Origin: Siphonodentalium dalli
Taxonomy: Eukaryota; Mollusca; Scaphopoda; Gadilida; Siphonodentaliidae
NCBI GenBank assembly: GCA_032622095.1
Contig: CP136061.1
Span: 217,154,373 to 217,218,372 of the forward strand
Reading direction: 5' to 3'
DNA: 64,000 bases
Shown here: positions 48,601 to 59,109 of the stretch, piece after piece
How positions within the stretch are numbered: the stretch's first letter is position 1
Layout of the letters: each line of letters starts with the position of its first letter
Program-made: the position numbers and the translations under genes
The notes under the pieces: generated by a model
Database searches by the model: none
What the model was told of the DNA's origin: nothing
What the model saw: the letters and a program-made list of their open reading frames with translations, nothing else

Positions 48601-51600
48601 ACTTTTACCTCTGCCAGTAAATTCAGTTACACTTGAGGAAACATTGAAGACTACAAGATTATTATCACAAAATGGTGCCAGTATTAATCAGCTGAACTGT
48701 GTTAGGAAGAACATAGAGAGACTCAAAGGAGGTGGGCTACTAAAGATGGCTTACCCTGCACAGGTGACTGGATAATGTGATTGATAATCTTTTCTGAACA
48801 CTATACTAATCTGTAGGCTAGTTCTAGTGTATTTCATTCAGTGCAGCATCCAATGCAGTTCTGATTAAAACCATACTCAGACTCTAAAAGTACTCAGTCT
48901 GATGAAACCCGCTATCTGTCGCATTACTGTCGCTATAAATAACTTCCACAGACAACCCCCTGCAGTATGATGTCACCGCCCACATGTCTTTAAAAATAGC
49001 TTTGATTAACATAATGTAGTTTCGGTTTTGTTTCCGCAGACTCTTTATGCCAGTTCCTGGGAGAATTGATGCTACACATTCTCTCAGAATATCTTCTGCG
49101 CCTTGTGATATAATTTTAACTGAGATTAATCACGTTTAACAAACTTTAAATGCGTTTATGACTCGAAACAAAATAATATTTTCTTTGTTTAATTTCGAAG
49201 TTAACATCATATGCCGGAAATTAAATCAATTTACAACAACGCGACTTCTAAATTATTCGGTACTAAATGTTGAATTTCTTATAACATTCACTTATATTAC
49301 ATATTAAAGTGATGTGAAACGTAAATTGAACCTCACAATTGAGTTCCCTGCGTCATTCTGTGGGAAGAGTGAATAAAATAACTCAGATACACGAAATCCC
49401 CCATCCTGAAGTCAGTTTGTACACATTATACGGCCATTCGGCTAACTATTTATATTTCATCAATCGTCCCGATTAATCTCGCCATAATACCACGAAAAAA
49501 CAAACCGAATCGTTGTCTTGTGCAGTCACGGAAATGCCCGAGCACTTCCGACTCGATTGGGATTGAATCGGGTTTCGTTCTCACTTCTCAGAAATGGCTT
49601 CTAGGGAGGATGACCGTTCGCTGGAATAGCGTCACATCAGAATATTAAAGCGAAAAACTAATTGACATCGCAATCGGGTAGTCGATTCGACAGGGAAGGA
49701 ATAGAAAGGGAATTGTTGCGTGAAATCACAAACGGAAGAACATTGGCCGAGTTAGTGGCAAAGATTATAATCGAACAGTGATCGAGAGGTAATAATTCCA
49801 AAATGTTACTATTTATAGAAAATTGTAAGCGCATTGACCGAATTTTTACATCAATCTGGCCGCAAGCACAGTACCGTGCAGAAAGAGTTGTCTTACTTTT
49901 ATAACTCAAAATTGTTTAATTACATTATACCTGTACAATAGTACAATAATTGGTATTCAATATGCCAATACTGCATGACCATTTGTTAGCTCATTGGCCA
50001 TGAAATATTTTTAAGGGCAAATTCTGTTGTCAAGCTTTAGTCAGCACTATTCATTCTGATAGATGATAACTATAATGGAAGGCCTTTTTCACATGTATTA
50101 GCTAATTGCACTTTAGCGTAAGTGAATTACACGTAAGCGTAATGTATTACACTCAGCCTCAGGTGTAATGCACACATATAAAGCGTAATTCACTAACGCT
50201 TAACCGTATGATGTAGATAAAGAATTACTCCTATGAGTAATAGAATTATGACTAGTGTGCTTAAGCGTAATTGATTTAAGTGTGCTTAAGCGTAATTGAT
50301 TTACGCTTAAGCGTAATTGATTTACGCTTAAGCATAATTGATTTACGCTTAAGCTCACTGGTCATTCATTTTCATTGATAGATTAATTACACTTAATCGT
50401 AAATGAATTATGCTTAAGCGATTATACGAGAAGCCGTTTTCACATTTATTCTGATTCTGCTTAATCGCAAATCATTTACGCTTAAGTGTAAATCATTTGC
50501 ACTTAAGAGCAAATCATTTATACTTAAATCCAAATCATATGTGCATTAGCGGAAATAGTTTGGGAGGCCTTTTTCACATTTATTATTTATTTGCGCTTAA
50601 GCGCAAATATTTGTGCTTAAGCGTAAATCATTTGCGCTTAAGTGCAAATATGTGTCTATCAATTTATTTGCGCTTAAGCGCAAATACCTAACACTCCCTT
50701 ACATCCCTCTGATGTGAATGATTGAGTCCATCTCATATTATATTATCATGGGCCCATATATATAGTACAGACTGGAAAGTTGAAAAAAGAAATCCATATG
50801 CATATCTGGTTACTGGGGTTTGCTTCCCTCATATGGTGTGCTCATTGACCTGAAGTAGGCAAAAACCCCTATTTTCATAATATCAGCATCCCTGTCCCCA
50901 AGAATTTGTGTCTCCATCCCAGAGATATAGTATATTTTATAAAAGAGACATATCCTACACAGATCTATATCATTTCCATTCCATGGTCATAAAACAGATC
51001 TTGGGGTTTCTGGGGGATTGTTTCCTTCATATGGTGGGGCTATATCAACTTTAGTGATGTGTTTAGGCCTGTGCCATGTAAAATTAATTCAGGGGGGATC
51101 AATGCATATTGATTTTTATTTGCGCTTAAGTGCAAATGATTTGCGCTTAAGCGAAAATATGATCTATTTGCTTAAGCGCAAATGATAGAGGTTATTTGCG
51201 CTTAAGCGTAAATAAATAATAAATGTGAAAAGGGCCTCCCATAAAATAGATCACATTTATGGCAATTTTATGCTAAAGCGCAAATATATTATTAAACACA
51301 TATTTTTTGCGCTTCAGCGCAATTGAATTTTACAATAATAAATAATATATTTGAAAAGGCTGTCTCCCATGCGATTCCCTCTAAACTCAAATTTACTCTG
51401 GCAATAAGACATCAATCAAACATCGGTTTAGACTCCCCCATATACTATGAGATGGACTCAATTATTCAGACAGAGGAAATCAGTTGGAGTTCAAATAGGT
51501 ATTTGCTTAAGCATTATTCATTTTAATTATGCTTAAGTGTAAATGAGTTCCGCGCTTAAGCATAAATGAAGTACGCTTAAACGTAATTCATATACACTCT

Positions 51601-54600
51601 CATTGAACTCCCCTCACGCTGAAATGGATGCAACCGCATTACTAATGCCAGTAACCTACATCAGGTTATACCAATATACATGAGGTATATGGGGAGCCAA
51701 GCGATATAATTGAGCTTAAGTGATATAATAAGGGAAGAGATAATTGCGATTAAGTTCAATAAGGAAATATCTAATTGCGCTTAGCAAAATAAGGAATATC
51801 TTATTGCACTTAAGCACAAAAAGGAATATCATATTGCACTTAAGCGCAATAAGGAATCTCTAAGCGCAATAAGGAATATTCTTATTGCGCTTAAGCGCGA
51901 TAAGAAATATTCTTATTGCACTTAAGTGTAATTAGAGATTCCTTGATTGGGGGGGGGGGCTTTAGCTCAATTATTTATTAAATGTTAATTTGGCTTCCTC
52001 CCATAGAGGTGAGATAGCTGATGAACCCAATTACACTTAAGCGTAATTCAAATGTATTACGCTTATCGTAAGTTGATTATGCTTAAGCGTAAATAATTTA
52101 CGCTTAAGTGTAATTAGCTACTATAAAGTGAATCTGGGATAAGGGAGTACTCTAAATTGTTCTTTCGACCAGCTGTTTCTACCAATTAAAAAGAATTCTC
52201 ATTTATTTTGAAACTAATGAAAGACAACGGTATAATTTTTAACTGGTAATATTCATTATAAACTTGTACAAATCTGAAAACAAACAAAATTTTAATATTT
52301 AAGAAATTTAGAGTTCCCTCTCTTACAGCAGCGACCACTATGCCAGGAAGACCAATCGATCTAGTTCAGCCCGATTGGGCTATTATAATAATTTATAGAT
52401 CGATCGGTGGTTCACTTTCTGCATTTCAAATATTGCTAATAATTTCCATTTACAGAAGTCAATAATGCCATTGCAGATAACTTCATCTTAAATTCGACCA
52501 AATATGTTGACGTTTGATAAGAAACGCAGGAATTCCCCGATTTGTTTATTTTCAATCGATGAGAAGCATGACCACCTGGATCAGTTGGGAGGTGTGCCAA
52601 TCGTATTTTGCATGCTGTGAATACCCATTCACGCATAAATTTGCAAACAATCCATATATAACATATACACAGTGTGTACACTTTGTTAGTTGCCAATTAA
52701 TTCTCGATATTTCAATTAGAAAACATGAGATATCGATGCAAAAATCAAGACATTATCTAGTTTGTGTTTTGTTGAATCTACTTTCGGTTATCGACATGCC
52801 GGCTATTGTTTTGGCTGTTCTGTCAACCGTGCGTGCCAGCCGATCGTCGTTTTTCGGGCGGTTCCGATTTCTTCTGAATATAATTCCATGACCTCCACGC
52901 GATGATTCGCGCCGAAAATGTGGTTGTATCTGAGAAGATTTCTTACTCTGACCGCAGTTTTCAACAATTTAATACGGGGCGAATACCGCATCAATAATAT
53001 TCAACCTTGGGATTTTATTTCTAGTTTTTTATGACCTTTCTTATGGTATATCGGATACAGTTCTGCCTGACATGAAATATATACCCACCGGGAGTGAAGC
53101 TAATGACTTTAAGTAAAATTGGTCAATTCTGCACTCTTTAAATACGCTTTTCAATGTTAAATTTGCTATCGTAAAACTCTGAATTTGTAAACATTAGCCA
53201 TGCGGCGGAAAAGTTATTGTGCTATTTATAACTATTGGGAGGGGTTTACTGGAATCGGCACCGGCTGAAGGAATTCCCCTAGTCTTGGGAATTCCATGCG
53301 ACTATCGCCTGATTGGTTACCTCGCATTCTTGAGGATATTGTGATTGGCTGGCAATTACGTAATTCCTGCTGGGAGTAATGGAACCTCTACTCATTGTCA
53401 TCAGACTCAGTACTTTTAGAGTCTGAGTATGGTTTTAATCAGAACTGCATCCAATGACTGAACTTCACGCTACTGATTTAACTGGTGCAATGGCGAATTC
53501 CCCGCATATTCATTAGTGGGAGGTTATGGTTTTCTAGGAGACAAGGCTCTGCAGAAATAGTTTTATTAGTTTTACAGCACCTGCCTATATGCTATAATGG
53601 ACCAGAGAATATAATAATAGACAACAGAAAATTGTTTTAAAATAGGCAATTTAGCACTGAAAGTATGCAAGGATATCAAAATTAGGGTGAACAAAAAATG
53701 CTCATGCAGAAAGCGACCAGCTCGGTCACTCGATTTTAGAAAACACTTGCTAATAATTATTTGATTGACATATGTAGAAAGGTCCATTGGTAGTGCGTGT
53801 TTGTGTACCACCAATGATGGGATTGGTGCTCCATCTTTGTTTGAAGTGAACTGACTGGGAAGTAACTAATCTAGGAGGCATGAATATTATTTATTGTCTG
53901 TCAAACAGAAATGAAAGGCTACTTGGTTTCTCCATCAAAAAGGATGGCAAACATCTTGAGGTATTAGCTCTTTTTGACATTGCAACTCACAAGAGGCTGT
54001 GCTTACATATCTGGGAAAACACAAGAGGCTGTGCTTACATATCTGGGAAAACATTTCACTTTCATGAGCCACCATTCAGAAATGTGGCAGTTATGTTCAC
54101 CAGAAAGAATCTTTTAGTAAAGCCCATATTTATGGTTTTATTGCCACGGAACTTCACAAGCTTGTTGGAGCAATCAAACTGTTTAAACTATCCAAATGTG
54201 TGCAAAGCGCACATAGCGGGCCATAGGTCCCTAACGCATAAAGGGGCCGAAGGGAGCCTGTTTCAGCTAGTTTTTAATAATTTGATCGCAAACCTTATAG
54301 TACAGTGCCTTGCTAATGTTAACTTGAGCTTCAGTGTGCATGATTGACACTTTTTTTTTTTTTAATGTTGTAATGGTTTATTCTCAGACACATCCATGAG
54401 TAACAAATATACAAGGATGTGTGCACTGTGCACATATACAATAATTCATCGAAACGTACATGTAAGTATATATGTGTCAATATAAGGCAACATCATTTCA
54501 ACTTAAAGGGGTACTGTACGCCATTTTCAATAAATTTCCAGTGATAACAACGATCTAATATCAATAATATATAGAAACATAAGTAATTTGAGTCGAAGAT

Positions 54601-56163
54601 GTATTCTGTAAATGCTCAGGTTAATAGGCTATCTTAAAATCAAGTTAATAATTTGATATAAATTGAATTTATGACTGGAGCCATAAAATGGCGTCAATTA
54701 AATTACGAATTTCCGTGTACAAAACGTAATCAAATTAATTGAGGGATACTGGATTGGTAAACCCATCGCACACACGATCGTTTAAAACATTATGATACGG
54801 GGAGAAAACTCGAGCCACTCACTCACTAGTGACGATACAATAACTTAAATGAGTATATGGGACTAGTATGCATATAATATAACTTTTATTTGATACATTT
54901 GGTTGAAAACTGTACAAAAATTACTGGACAACGACAATTTGTATTTTTGCATTCCGGTAAATTTGCCATCCGTAACACTACTTCGTACTCAACAGACTTT
55001 CAAATAATGGAAAAAGTGTTACCTTATTCTCCGACTCGGAGACTATAGAAACCAACAACAACATTTTGGGTACAGTATCCCTTTAATTAAGTTGGAATGA
55101 AACGGTGTTATTTAATTTTATTGCTCCCAAGGCCCTTCCTGATGTAAATTGAGAGTTTCTTCACTGTATTCTCATTAGTGTCATTGAGAAGTTCATAAAA
55201 AGTTTAATTTTTCATTTGGAGTTATGGGACTGCATGTACTCTCAACTACTAGTTTTGTATATTTTCCAGGTTATATCACTCATCCTCTCAGATGTCATCG
55301 AAGACAAACTAGACATCATCGCAAGTGGACCAACAGTGGCTGACAACTCAACACCATCACAGTGCCTGCAAGTGTTTAAAAGCTGTGGTGTGGCAAATGA
55401 TATTCCAACATCAATTTTAGATTTGCTATCAATGCCAGTAATTACAGACACTTCTGTTGAAGGGGCCTTACTAAATGAAAAAGTGCAAAATATCATTGTT
55501 GGCAGCAATACCATAGCAACGGAAGCAGCAGAAGAGATCACAAAACATCTGGGATACATTCCATATATTCTTTCAAACATGATACAAGGAGATGCTGTGG
55601 AGTGGGGCAAGAATTTTGCCAAGCTAGCTACATTTATCTGCATGCTCATGTCACAGTCCAACAGAAATTCGAACCCAGACTTTGCAGGATTAGAGCTTGA
55701 TTTAGTGAAATCTGGGATAACAAAATCATCAATCAACAGCCTTGTGAACACGGTGAATTTATGTAAAAGTCAGAAGAAGGACTTATGTGTGATAACAGGA
55801 GGGGAAACAACCGTCATTGTGAAAGGGCGAGGAAAGGGTGGGCGTAATCAAGAATTGACTCTGTCAATGGCAAATACATTGCACAAGATGGCCACACATT
55901 TTTCAGAAAGGTTTTCAGTTGATTTTCTGAGCGGGGGAACTGATGGACAAGATGGACCAACAGATGCAGCCGGGGCTTTCGTTGATCTAGACTTTGTTCC
56001 TGCGTGTGACAAATTTGGTCTAAATATAGAACAAAATTTGCAAGATAATGATTCGTATAGCCTATTTAGCAAACTGTGTGAAGGTCATTATCATTTGAAG
56101 ACTGGCCTGACAGGGACAAATGTTATGGATATGCAAATTTTGTTGATTCGAAGAAAGCAGTAA
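45210..56163 (+). CDS. GLYCTK: Glycerate kinase, complete spliced coding region (4 exons, ~549 aa)
   Basis: Glycerate kinase phosphorylates D-glycerate with ATP (the class to which human GLYCTK belongs makes 2-phosphoglycerate), in serine and fructose breakdown. Exons 45210-45637, 46559-46710, 48588-48763 and 55270-56163 join with GT-AG junctions and matching phases to 1650 bases. Residues 1-45 are rich in Arg, with few acids (MSFQTARLGRLCRPLWICQR), a plausible mitochondrial presequence. NLYIVGFGKAVIGMA, LLVLISGGGSALLPLP and LKGGGL follow in the N-terminal kinase (DUF4147) domain. GRGKGGRNQELTLSMA and SGGTDGQDGPTDAAGAFVD mark the C-terminal MOFRL domain, ending TGLTGTNVMD. Human GLYCTK has 523 residues; the excess is mainly N-terminal. 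The acceptor-like tract ending at 45173 suggests an untranslated first exon upstream. Later in-frame Met codons (e.g. in MSRMYNM) could start a cytosolic form. Confidence 0.94.
46060..46345. repeat. Dispersed repeat in GLYCTK intron 1
   Basis: A CTGTCTGTCTGTATGTATGT tract (46077-46100) is followed by 'GATTGACCGATCTGACTCAA' and a small hairpin AGCTGGCACATCAGCT near 46300-46316. Looks like another short Helitron-like element; no second copy here to prove it. Confidence 0.35.
46559..46710 (+). CDS. GLYCTK: GLYCTK exon 2
   Basis: Acceptor tgtatctatacag, donor gtatgt. Codes DMLPMNSSKIKVREGATGNL and on to DGDILLVLIS; the NLPD motif is conserved. Confidence 0.94.
47247..47308. mobile_element. Right-half fragment of the TTAACCC hairpin family
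   Basis: TATATAAGAGAATGCACTGG, CAGGATCT.TAATGCTGCACCA and a final GGGTTAA match the right end of 59655-59844. Confidence 0.55.
47640..47925. mobile_element. Helitron-like 3' end with hairpin, GLYCTK intron 2
   Basis: A poly-T run (47682-47706), one unit, a GGACAGACAGACAGGCGGAC tract, and the hairpin TGTTTACCATACTATGGTATGGGTAAACA (split as TGTTTACCATA / TATGGGTAAACA). Same 3' end as 36540-36925. Confidence 0.6.
48588..48763 (+). CDS. GLYCTK: GLYCTK exon 3
   Basis: Acceptor atgtttccttcag, donor gtgact. Codes GGGSALLPLPVNSVTLEE to GGGLLKMAYPAQ, 58 codons plus two bases. A 4.6-kb TIR element lies 92 bases downstream. Confidence 0.95.
50100..52125. repeat. TTAAGC palindromic-motif arrays
   Basis: More than fifty CTTAAG-centred motifs occur at irregular spacing. 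Sub-blocks use different spellings: TTACGCTTAAGCGTAA (50240-50345), ATTTGCGCTTAAGCGCAAAT (50580-51240), TATTGCGCTTAAGCGCAATA with AAGGAATAT spacers (51700-51940). No coding capacity. The family's TIR phrase GGGAGGCC.TTTTCACATTTATT appears several times. Confidence 0.8.
50559..51243. mobile_element. TIR element with TTAAGC core (copy 2)
   Basis: Nearly perfect ~40-base TIRs (TTTGGGAGGCCTTTTTCACA inward to TATTTATTTGCGCTTAAGCG) and a 6-bp duplication AAATAG (50553-50558 and 51244-51249). 685 bp, filled with TTTGCGCTTAAGCGCAAA palindromes. Nested within 48856-53447. Confidence 0.7.
53988..54054. repeat. 33-bp tandem duplication
   Basis: ACAAGAGGCTGTGCTTACAT plus ATCTGGGAAAACA occurs twice in a row. 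The 33-base period leaves a frame open, but nothing supports a gene. Confidence 0.8.
54503..55086. mobile_element. TTAA-flanked MITE in GLYCTK intron 3
   Basis: TTAAAGGGGTACTGTACGCC at the left and TGGGTACAGTATCCCTTTAA at the right. TTAA at both tips; 584 bp; no frame of note. Confidence 0.7.
55270..56163 (+). CDS. GLYCTK: GLYCTK exon 4 with stop
   Basis: Acceptor tatattttccag; 297 codons and TAA at 56161-56163. It holds VISLILSDVIEDKLDIIASG, IVGSNT, the GRNQEL motif and the whole MOFRL domain. An AATAAA follows the stop within two bases (56165-56170). Confidence 0.95.
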   Translation, partial: VISLILSDVIEDKLDIIASGPTVADNSTPSQCLQVFKSCGVANDIPTSILDLLSMPVITDTSVEGALLNEKVQNIIVGSNTIATEAAEEITKHLGYIPYILSNMIQGDAVEWGKNFAKLATFICMLMSQSNRNSNPDFAGLELDLVKSGITKSSINSLVNTVNLCKSQKKDLCVITGGETTVIVKGRGKGGRNQELTLSMANTLHKMATHFSERFSVDFLSGGTDGQDGPTDAAGAFVDLDFVPACDKFGLNIEQNLQDNDSYSLFSKLCEGHYHLKTGLTGTNVMDMQILLIRRKQ

Positions 56164-56164
56164 A

Positions 56165-56170
56165 AATAAA
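56165..56170 (+). terminator. Candidate GLYCTK polyadenylation signal
   Basis: AATAAA directly after the stop, with GTGTGAT downstream. Use of this site would give a very short 3' UTR; a later site is equally possible. Confidence 0.35.
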
Positions 56171-56304
56171 AGTGTGATATAGATAGTAAAGAGGAAGTGA
56201 TCATTTTAAACAGAAATTGTTTGGAAGAATTCAAATGGTTCATGTGATGTTGAACAGGTTCCATAGGTCTGAAGGAGTGTCACATGATCTGATTTGCCCA
56301 CTAA

Positions 56305-56551
56305 AACCCTTTCGTGATGGGAGCTTCCTGAAAATTTTTGAAAACCCTGTGCCAATGCACTATCTTATATATGCGAGTATCCCATAGGGAGCCTCGCATA
56401 TATAAGAGAATACATTGGCCTAACAATATTTACCTTGACCTTGTAAGCCAGTGCATTCTCTTATATATGCAAGGCTCGCATATATAAGAGAATGCACTGG
56501 CACATGATCATTAATGATGCACCAGCACAGCTCCCATCACATAAGGGTTAA
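56305..56551. mobile_element. TTAACCC double-hairpin element
   Basis: Left AACCCTTTCGTGATGGGAGC and right GCTCCCATCACATAAGGGTTAA ends enclose two TGCATTCTCTTATATATGC hairpins (about 56355-56417 and 56450-56505). Confidence 0.75.
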
Positions 56552-56896
56552 TGGCAGCTCTGGAATGAGATTTGGCTCATACTGACACACATGAAATAGA
56601 TATGCTCACTGACAAATAATATATAATGATTGAAAGAATATAAGAAACTGTAAAAATGTATTCAAAATATGGGTTGTTTATGCCATTCAAAGTCAAATTC
56701 TCATTTCTCAGGCATGCGCACATGGTCCCGAAAGGCCGTGCATGCAAAATGTTTATTCGCGTTCAATCTGCGGGAAAATTTTAATCAGTATAAAATAATT
56801 GTATGTTTTTCACATGTGTGGAAGTGAGACCCGTTTCCGATTAATTAATGTATTTTGGTAACTATGTTCACACATTTGTTAAAGATGCATAATCCG

Positions 56897-57296
56897 ATTA
56901 AGCGCCCCTCAAATACTATTTATTTGGATTCGGGAGTAAAAAATTATTTGATTCGAGTCGAGAAACCAACCTATCAAAGCTGAGAGTTATTAGATATAAA
57001 TTTTTCACCATCAAGACTTATTAGTGGCCCAGTAAAAAGTCGACGAGTTGGCGGTCTCGGACCAAATTGCAGTTGAAGATGGATAACTTTAAAATCAAGA
57101 GGCTTTGTGTTGATAATGAGGCCAAATTTCATCGAACAACGATAAATAACACGTTTAGGGCAATTTTATACTATAGTTGACAGTGGTTAGCATTATTTTT
57201 GGGCAATTAAACGATTCTGATAACTGAAGAGTATTTCTAAAAATGTTGTTGTTGTTGTTGGAATCTGTATTATCGAATCGGATTGAGTACCTTTAA
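56897..57296. mobile_element. Diverged TTAA element (TTAAAGGTACTC family)
   Basis: The right tip CGGATTGAGTACCTTTAA ends at 57296. The inner part shares TTTGATTCGAGTCGAG with 1319-1420 and a TTGTTGTTGTTGTTGGAATC stretch with 9360 (inverted). The left tip is eroded. Confidence 0.55.
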
Positions 57297-57562
57297 ACAT
57301 GTGATATATTGAGTCTGCAATATCCATAAATAATATGTTGATATTTTATTGGGCGATTAATAAATCACATGGAATCGATCAACTAACTTTTTATGAAATC
57401 ATGAAAAATGGCCATGAGCAACTGAAATTAAACATAAGAGCTAGCAGGTGCAGAGGTGAAATGCTTCCTTGGCGTGTGCTCCAGTATTAAATAATTAAAT
57501 TAAATTGATGCGTGCGCAAAATGTTTTGGCCTGAGAAATGGGGAAATTGACTTTGCATGGCC

Positions 57563-57962
57563 TTAACCCTTTACCCAACAAACCGGCCAAAACCGGCCAA
57601 ATAAAGCTGCAACAGCCTAAATTATCTTGGGTCTGTCTCAATAAAACCATACAAATATGGATATCATTGGAATCGTCTCCTTGACCACATTGTGATAGTT
57701 ACAGTTATGCCCTGTGCCAATGCATTCTCTTATATATGCGAGTCGACCATAGGTCGCCTCGCATATATAAGAGAATGCATTGGCCTAAAAAAAATCTTTT
57801 TTTAACACTTTTTACCATTTTTTCTTACATTCTTTAACAATTTTATAATTTTTAATGTGTTAAGCCAATGCATTCTCTTATATATGCGAGGCGACCTATG
57901 GTCGACTCGCATATATAAGAGAATGCATTGGCACAGGGCCCTTCTGTTGGGTAAAGGGTTAA
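57563..57962. mobile_element. TTAACCC element, cruciform-forming, complete
   Basis: TTAACCCTTTACCCAACA and its complement form the ends, with TTAA at both tips (400 bp). Inside are two nearly perfect 27-base-arm hairpins (57716-57784 and 57865-57933). They are also reverse complements of each other, so the whole element can fold as one long stem or as two hairpins. No frame. Confidence 0.8.
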
Positions 57963-58317
57963 CCCTTTCTATAGTAAATTCTCATTGACAAATAGTTCCC
58001 TCTGGAAATGTTCAGATACATGTAATAAGTTCAAGAACTGATCATAGGCAGGTCGACACCCCCTCCATAGGCAGGTCGACACCCCCTCCATAGGCAGGTC
58101 GACACCCCCTCCATAGGCAGGTCGACACCCCCTCCATAGGCAGGTCAATTGTTAAACTTATTACCTGAACATTTCCCACCAATGAATATGAATCCTTTTG
58201 TACTTGAATTATATTTTGTATGTCTGTCGTCGGCTCATTTTTTCTGGACATCCCCTCCAGATGAATGATAGAAATTTTATAACTGAATGGAAATCCATTT
58301 AGTATAGAAAGGGTTAA
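57959..58317. mobile_element. Second TTAA element sharing its TTAA with the first
   Basis: Ends TTAACCCTTTCTATAGTAAA and the inverse TTTAGTATAGAAAGGGTTAA. Its left TTAA (57959-57962) is the right TTAA of 57563-57962. Inner arms (AATAAGTT / AACTTATT, TTCAGATA / ACCTGAAC region) surround a minisatellite. Confidence 0.7.
58045..58147. repeat. 23-bp minisatellite, about 4.5 copies
   Basis: Unit CAGGTCGACACCCCCTCCAT plus AGG, starts at 58049, 58072 and 58095; copies are identical, so recent expansion. Inside the 57959-58317 element. Confidence 0.9.
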
Positions 58318-58663
58318 TAGACAACAATTTAGTACATTAAAATATTAAACTTTTTTTTGCGATGTGAAACAGTCCATAACATGCAGTGAAAAGTAATCTC
58401 TGAAACCATTAAGATTATGTGTTATATCCACATCTGATGCCAATAATTTTTTAATAGAAACCATACACCGGAAACGCCTCAACCAAAACTGTACTTGTCG
58501 ATTCCATACAGTGATTATGAAAACTGTTTAACTGTTCCCATTTTTTGGTGAAGATGAGCTGTTTCTGACAGATTATTTTGTTACACATACTGGTATTCAT
58601 TCAGAGAATATATAATTTAAGAACTATTGTGTAGTTTGAAATTCTCTGAGTTACACACCCACA

Positions 58664-59109
58664 TTAAAGGGGCCCCAATGCCTTCACATGTTCTCCAATA
58701 ACAAAATTTTGCAAGCTGAAATTGTGGTTATGTAAACAAAACAGATACAGTTATTTGTCAACAAACATTGCTATTAAATCACGTAGTTAGTTCAAATATA
58801 GTCTAAATATTATTTTTATAATATATTTCAATGCTTTAACCTTTTCAGATGTTTCATGTCAAGTTTTGATTAAATTTTGGTGTTATTGGACTAATTGGAC
58901 ATTCAATGGCAATGCTATAGTGACAGTAGTGTTTACATAACAATTGCTTCGAAATATGAAATCTCATTATTGACGAGTTATTAATAATGAAAATTAGAAA
59001 AAAATTGGTCTATTTTTAAATTTACTTGTAAATTTAGTTGTTTTACAGACTTTTATAAAATTTCTCTTATTTCACATGAACGCTCTTTGAAGGCAATGGG
59101 GTCCTTTAT
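58664..59109. mobile_element. TTAA-type MITE
   Basis: TTAAAGGGGCCCCAATGCCT at the left and GAAGGCAATGGGGTCCTTTAT at the right (21-base arm, split by one change); the final TTAA is mutated to TTAT. 446 bp, AT-rich interior. Confidence 0.6.

Larger units (their letters stand above)
48856..53447. mobile_element. 4.6-kb TIR element in GLYCTK intron 3, 9-bp TSD
   Basis: The ends CAGTTCTGATTAAAACCATA and the next ~31 bases are inverted copies (about 51 bases, one mismatch). They are flanked by CATCCAATG at 48847-48855 and 53448-53456. The TIR itself contains a small TCAGACT/AGTCTGA hairpin. The interior holds the TTAAGC palindrome arrays and no recognisable transposase. A 9-bp duplication with long TIRs suggests a Mutator-like or related non-autonomous element (inference). 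Confidence 0.75.

Noticed and set aside
50100-52125. The TTAAGC motif array as a CRISPR array
   Set aside because: The motifs are short palindromes without constant repeat or spacer length, in an animal intron.
52514-52891. A 125-codon frame inside the 4.6-kb TIR element
   Set aside because: No recognisable domain; composition like the surrounding non-coding DNA. Kept only as a possible gene fragment in the findings.
53880-54347. A 155-codon frame on the plus strand in GLYCTK intron 3
   Set aside because: Part of its length is a 33-bp duplication; no family similarity, no splice support, and it is in an intron.
55242-55751. A 169-codon frame opposite GLYCTK exon 4
   Set aside because: Antisense shadow of a well-supported coding exon.
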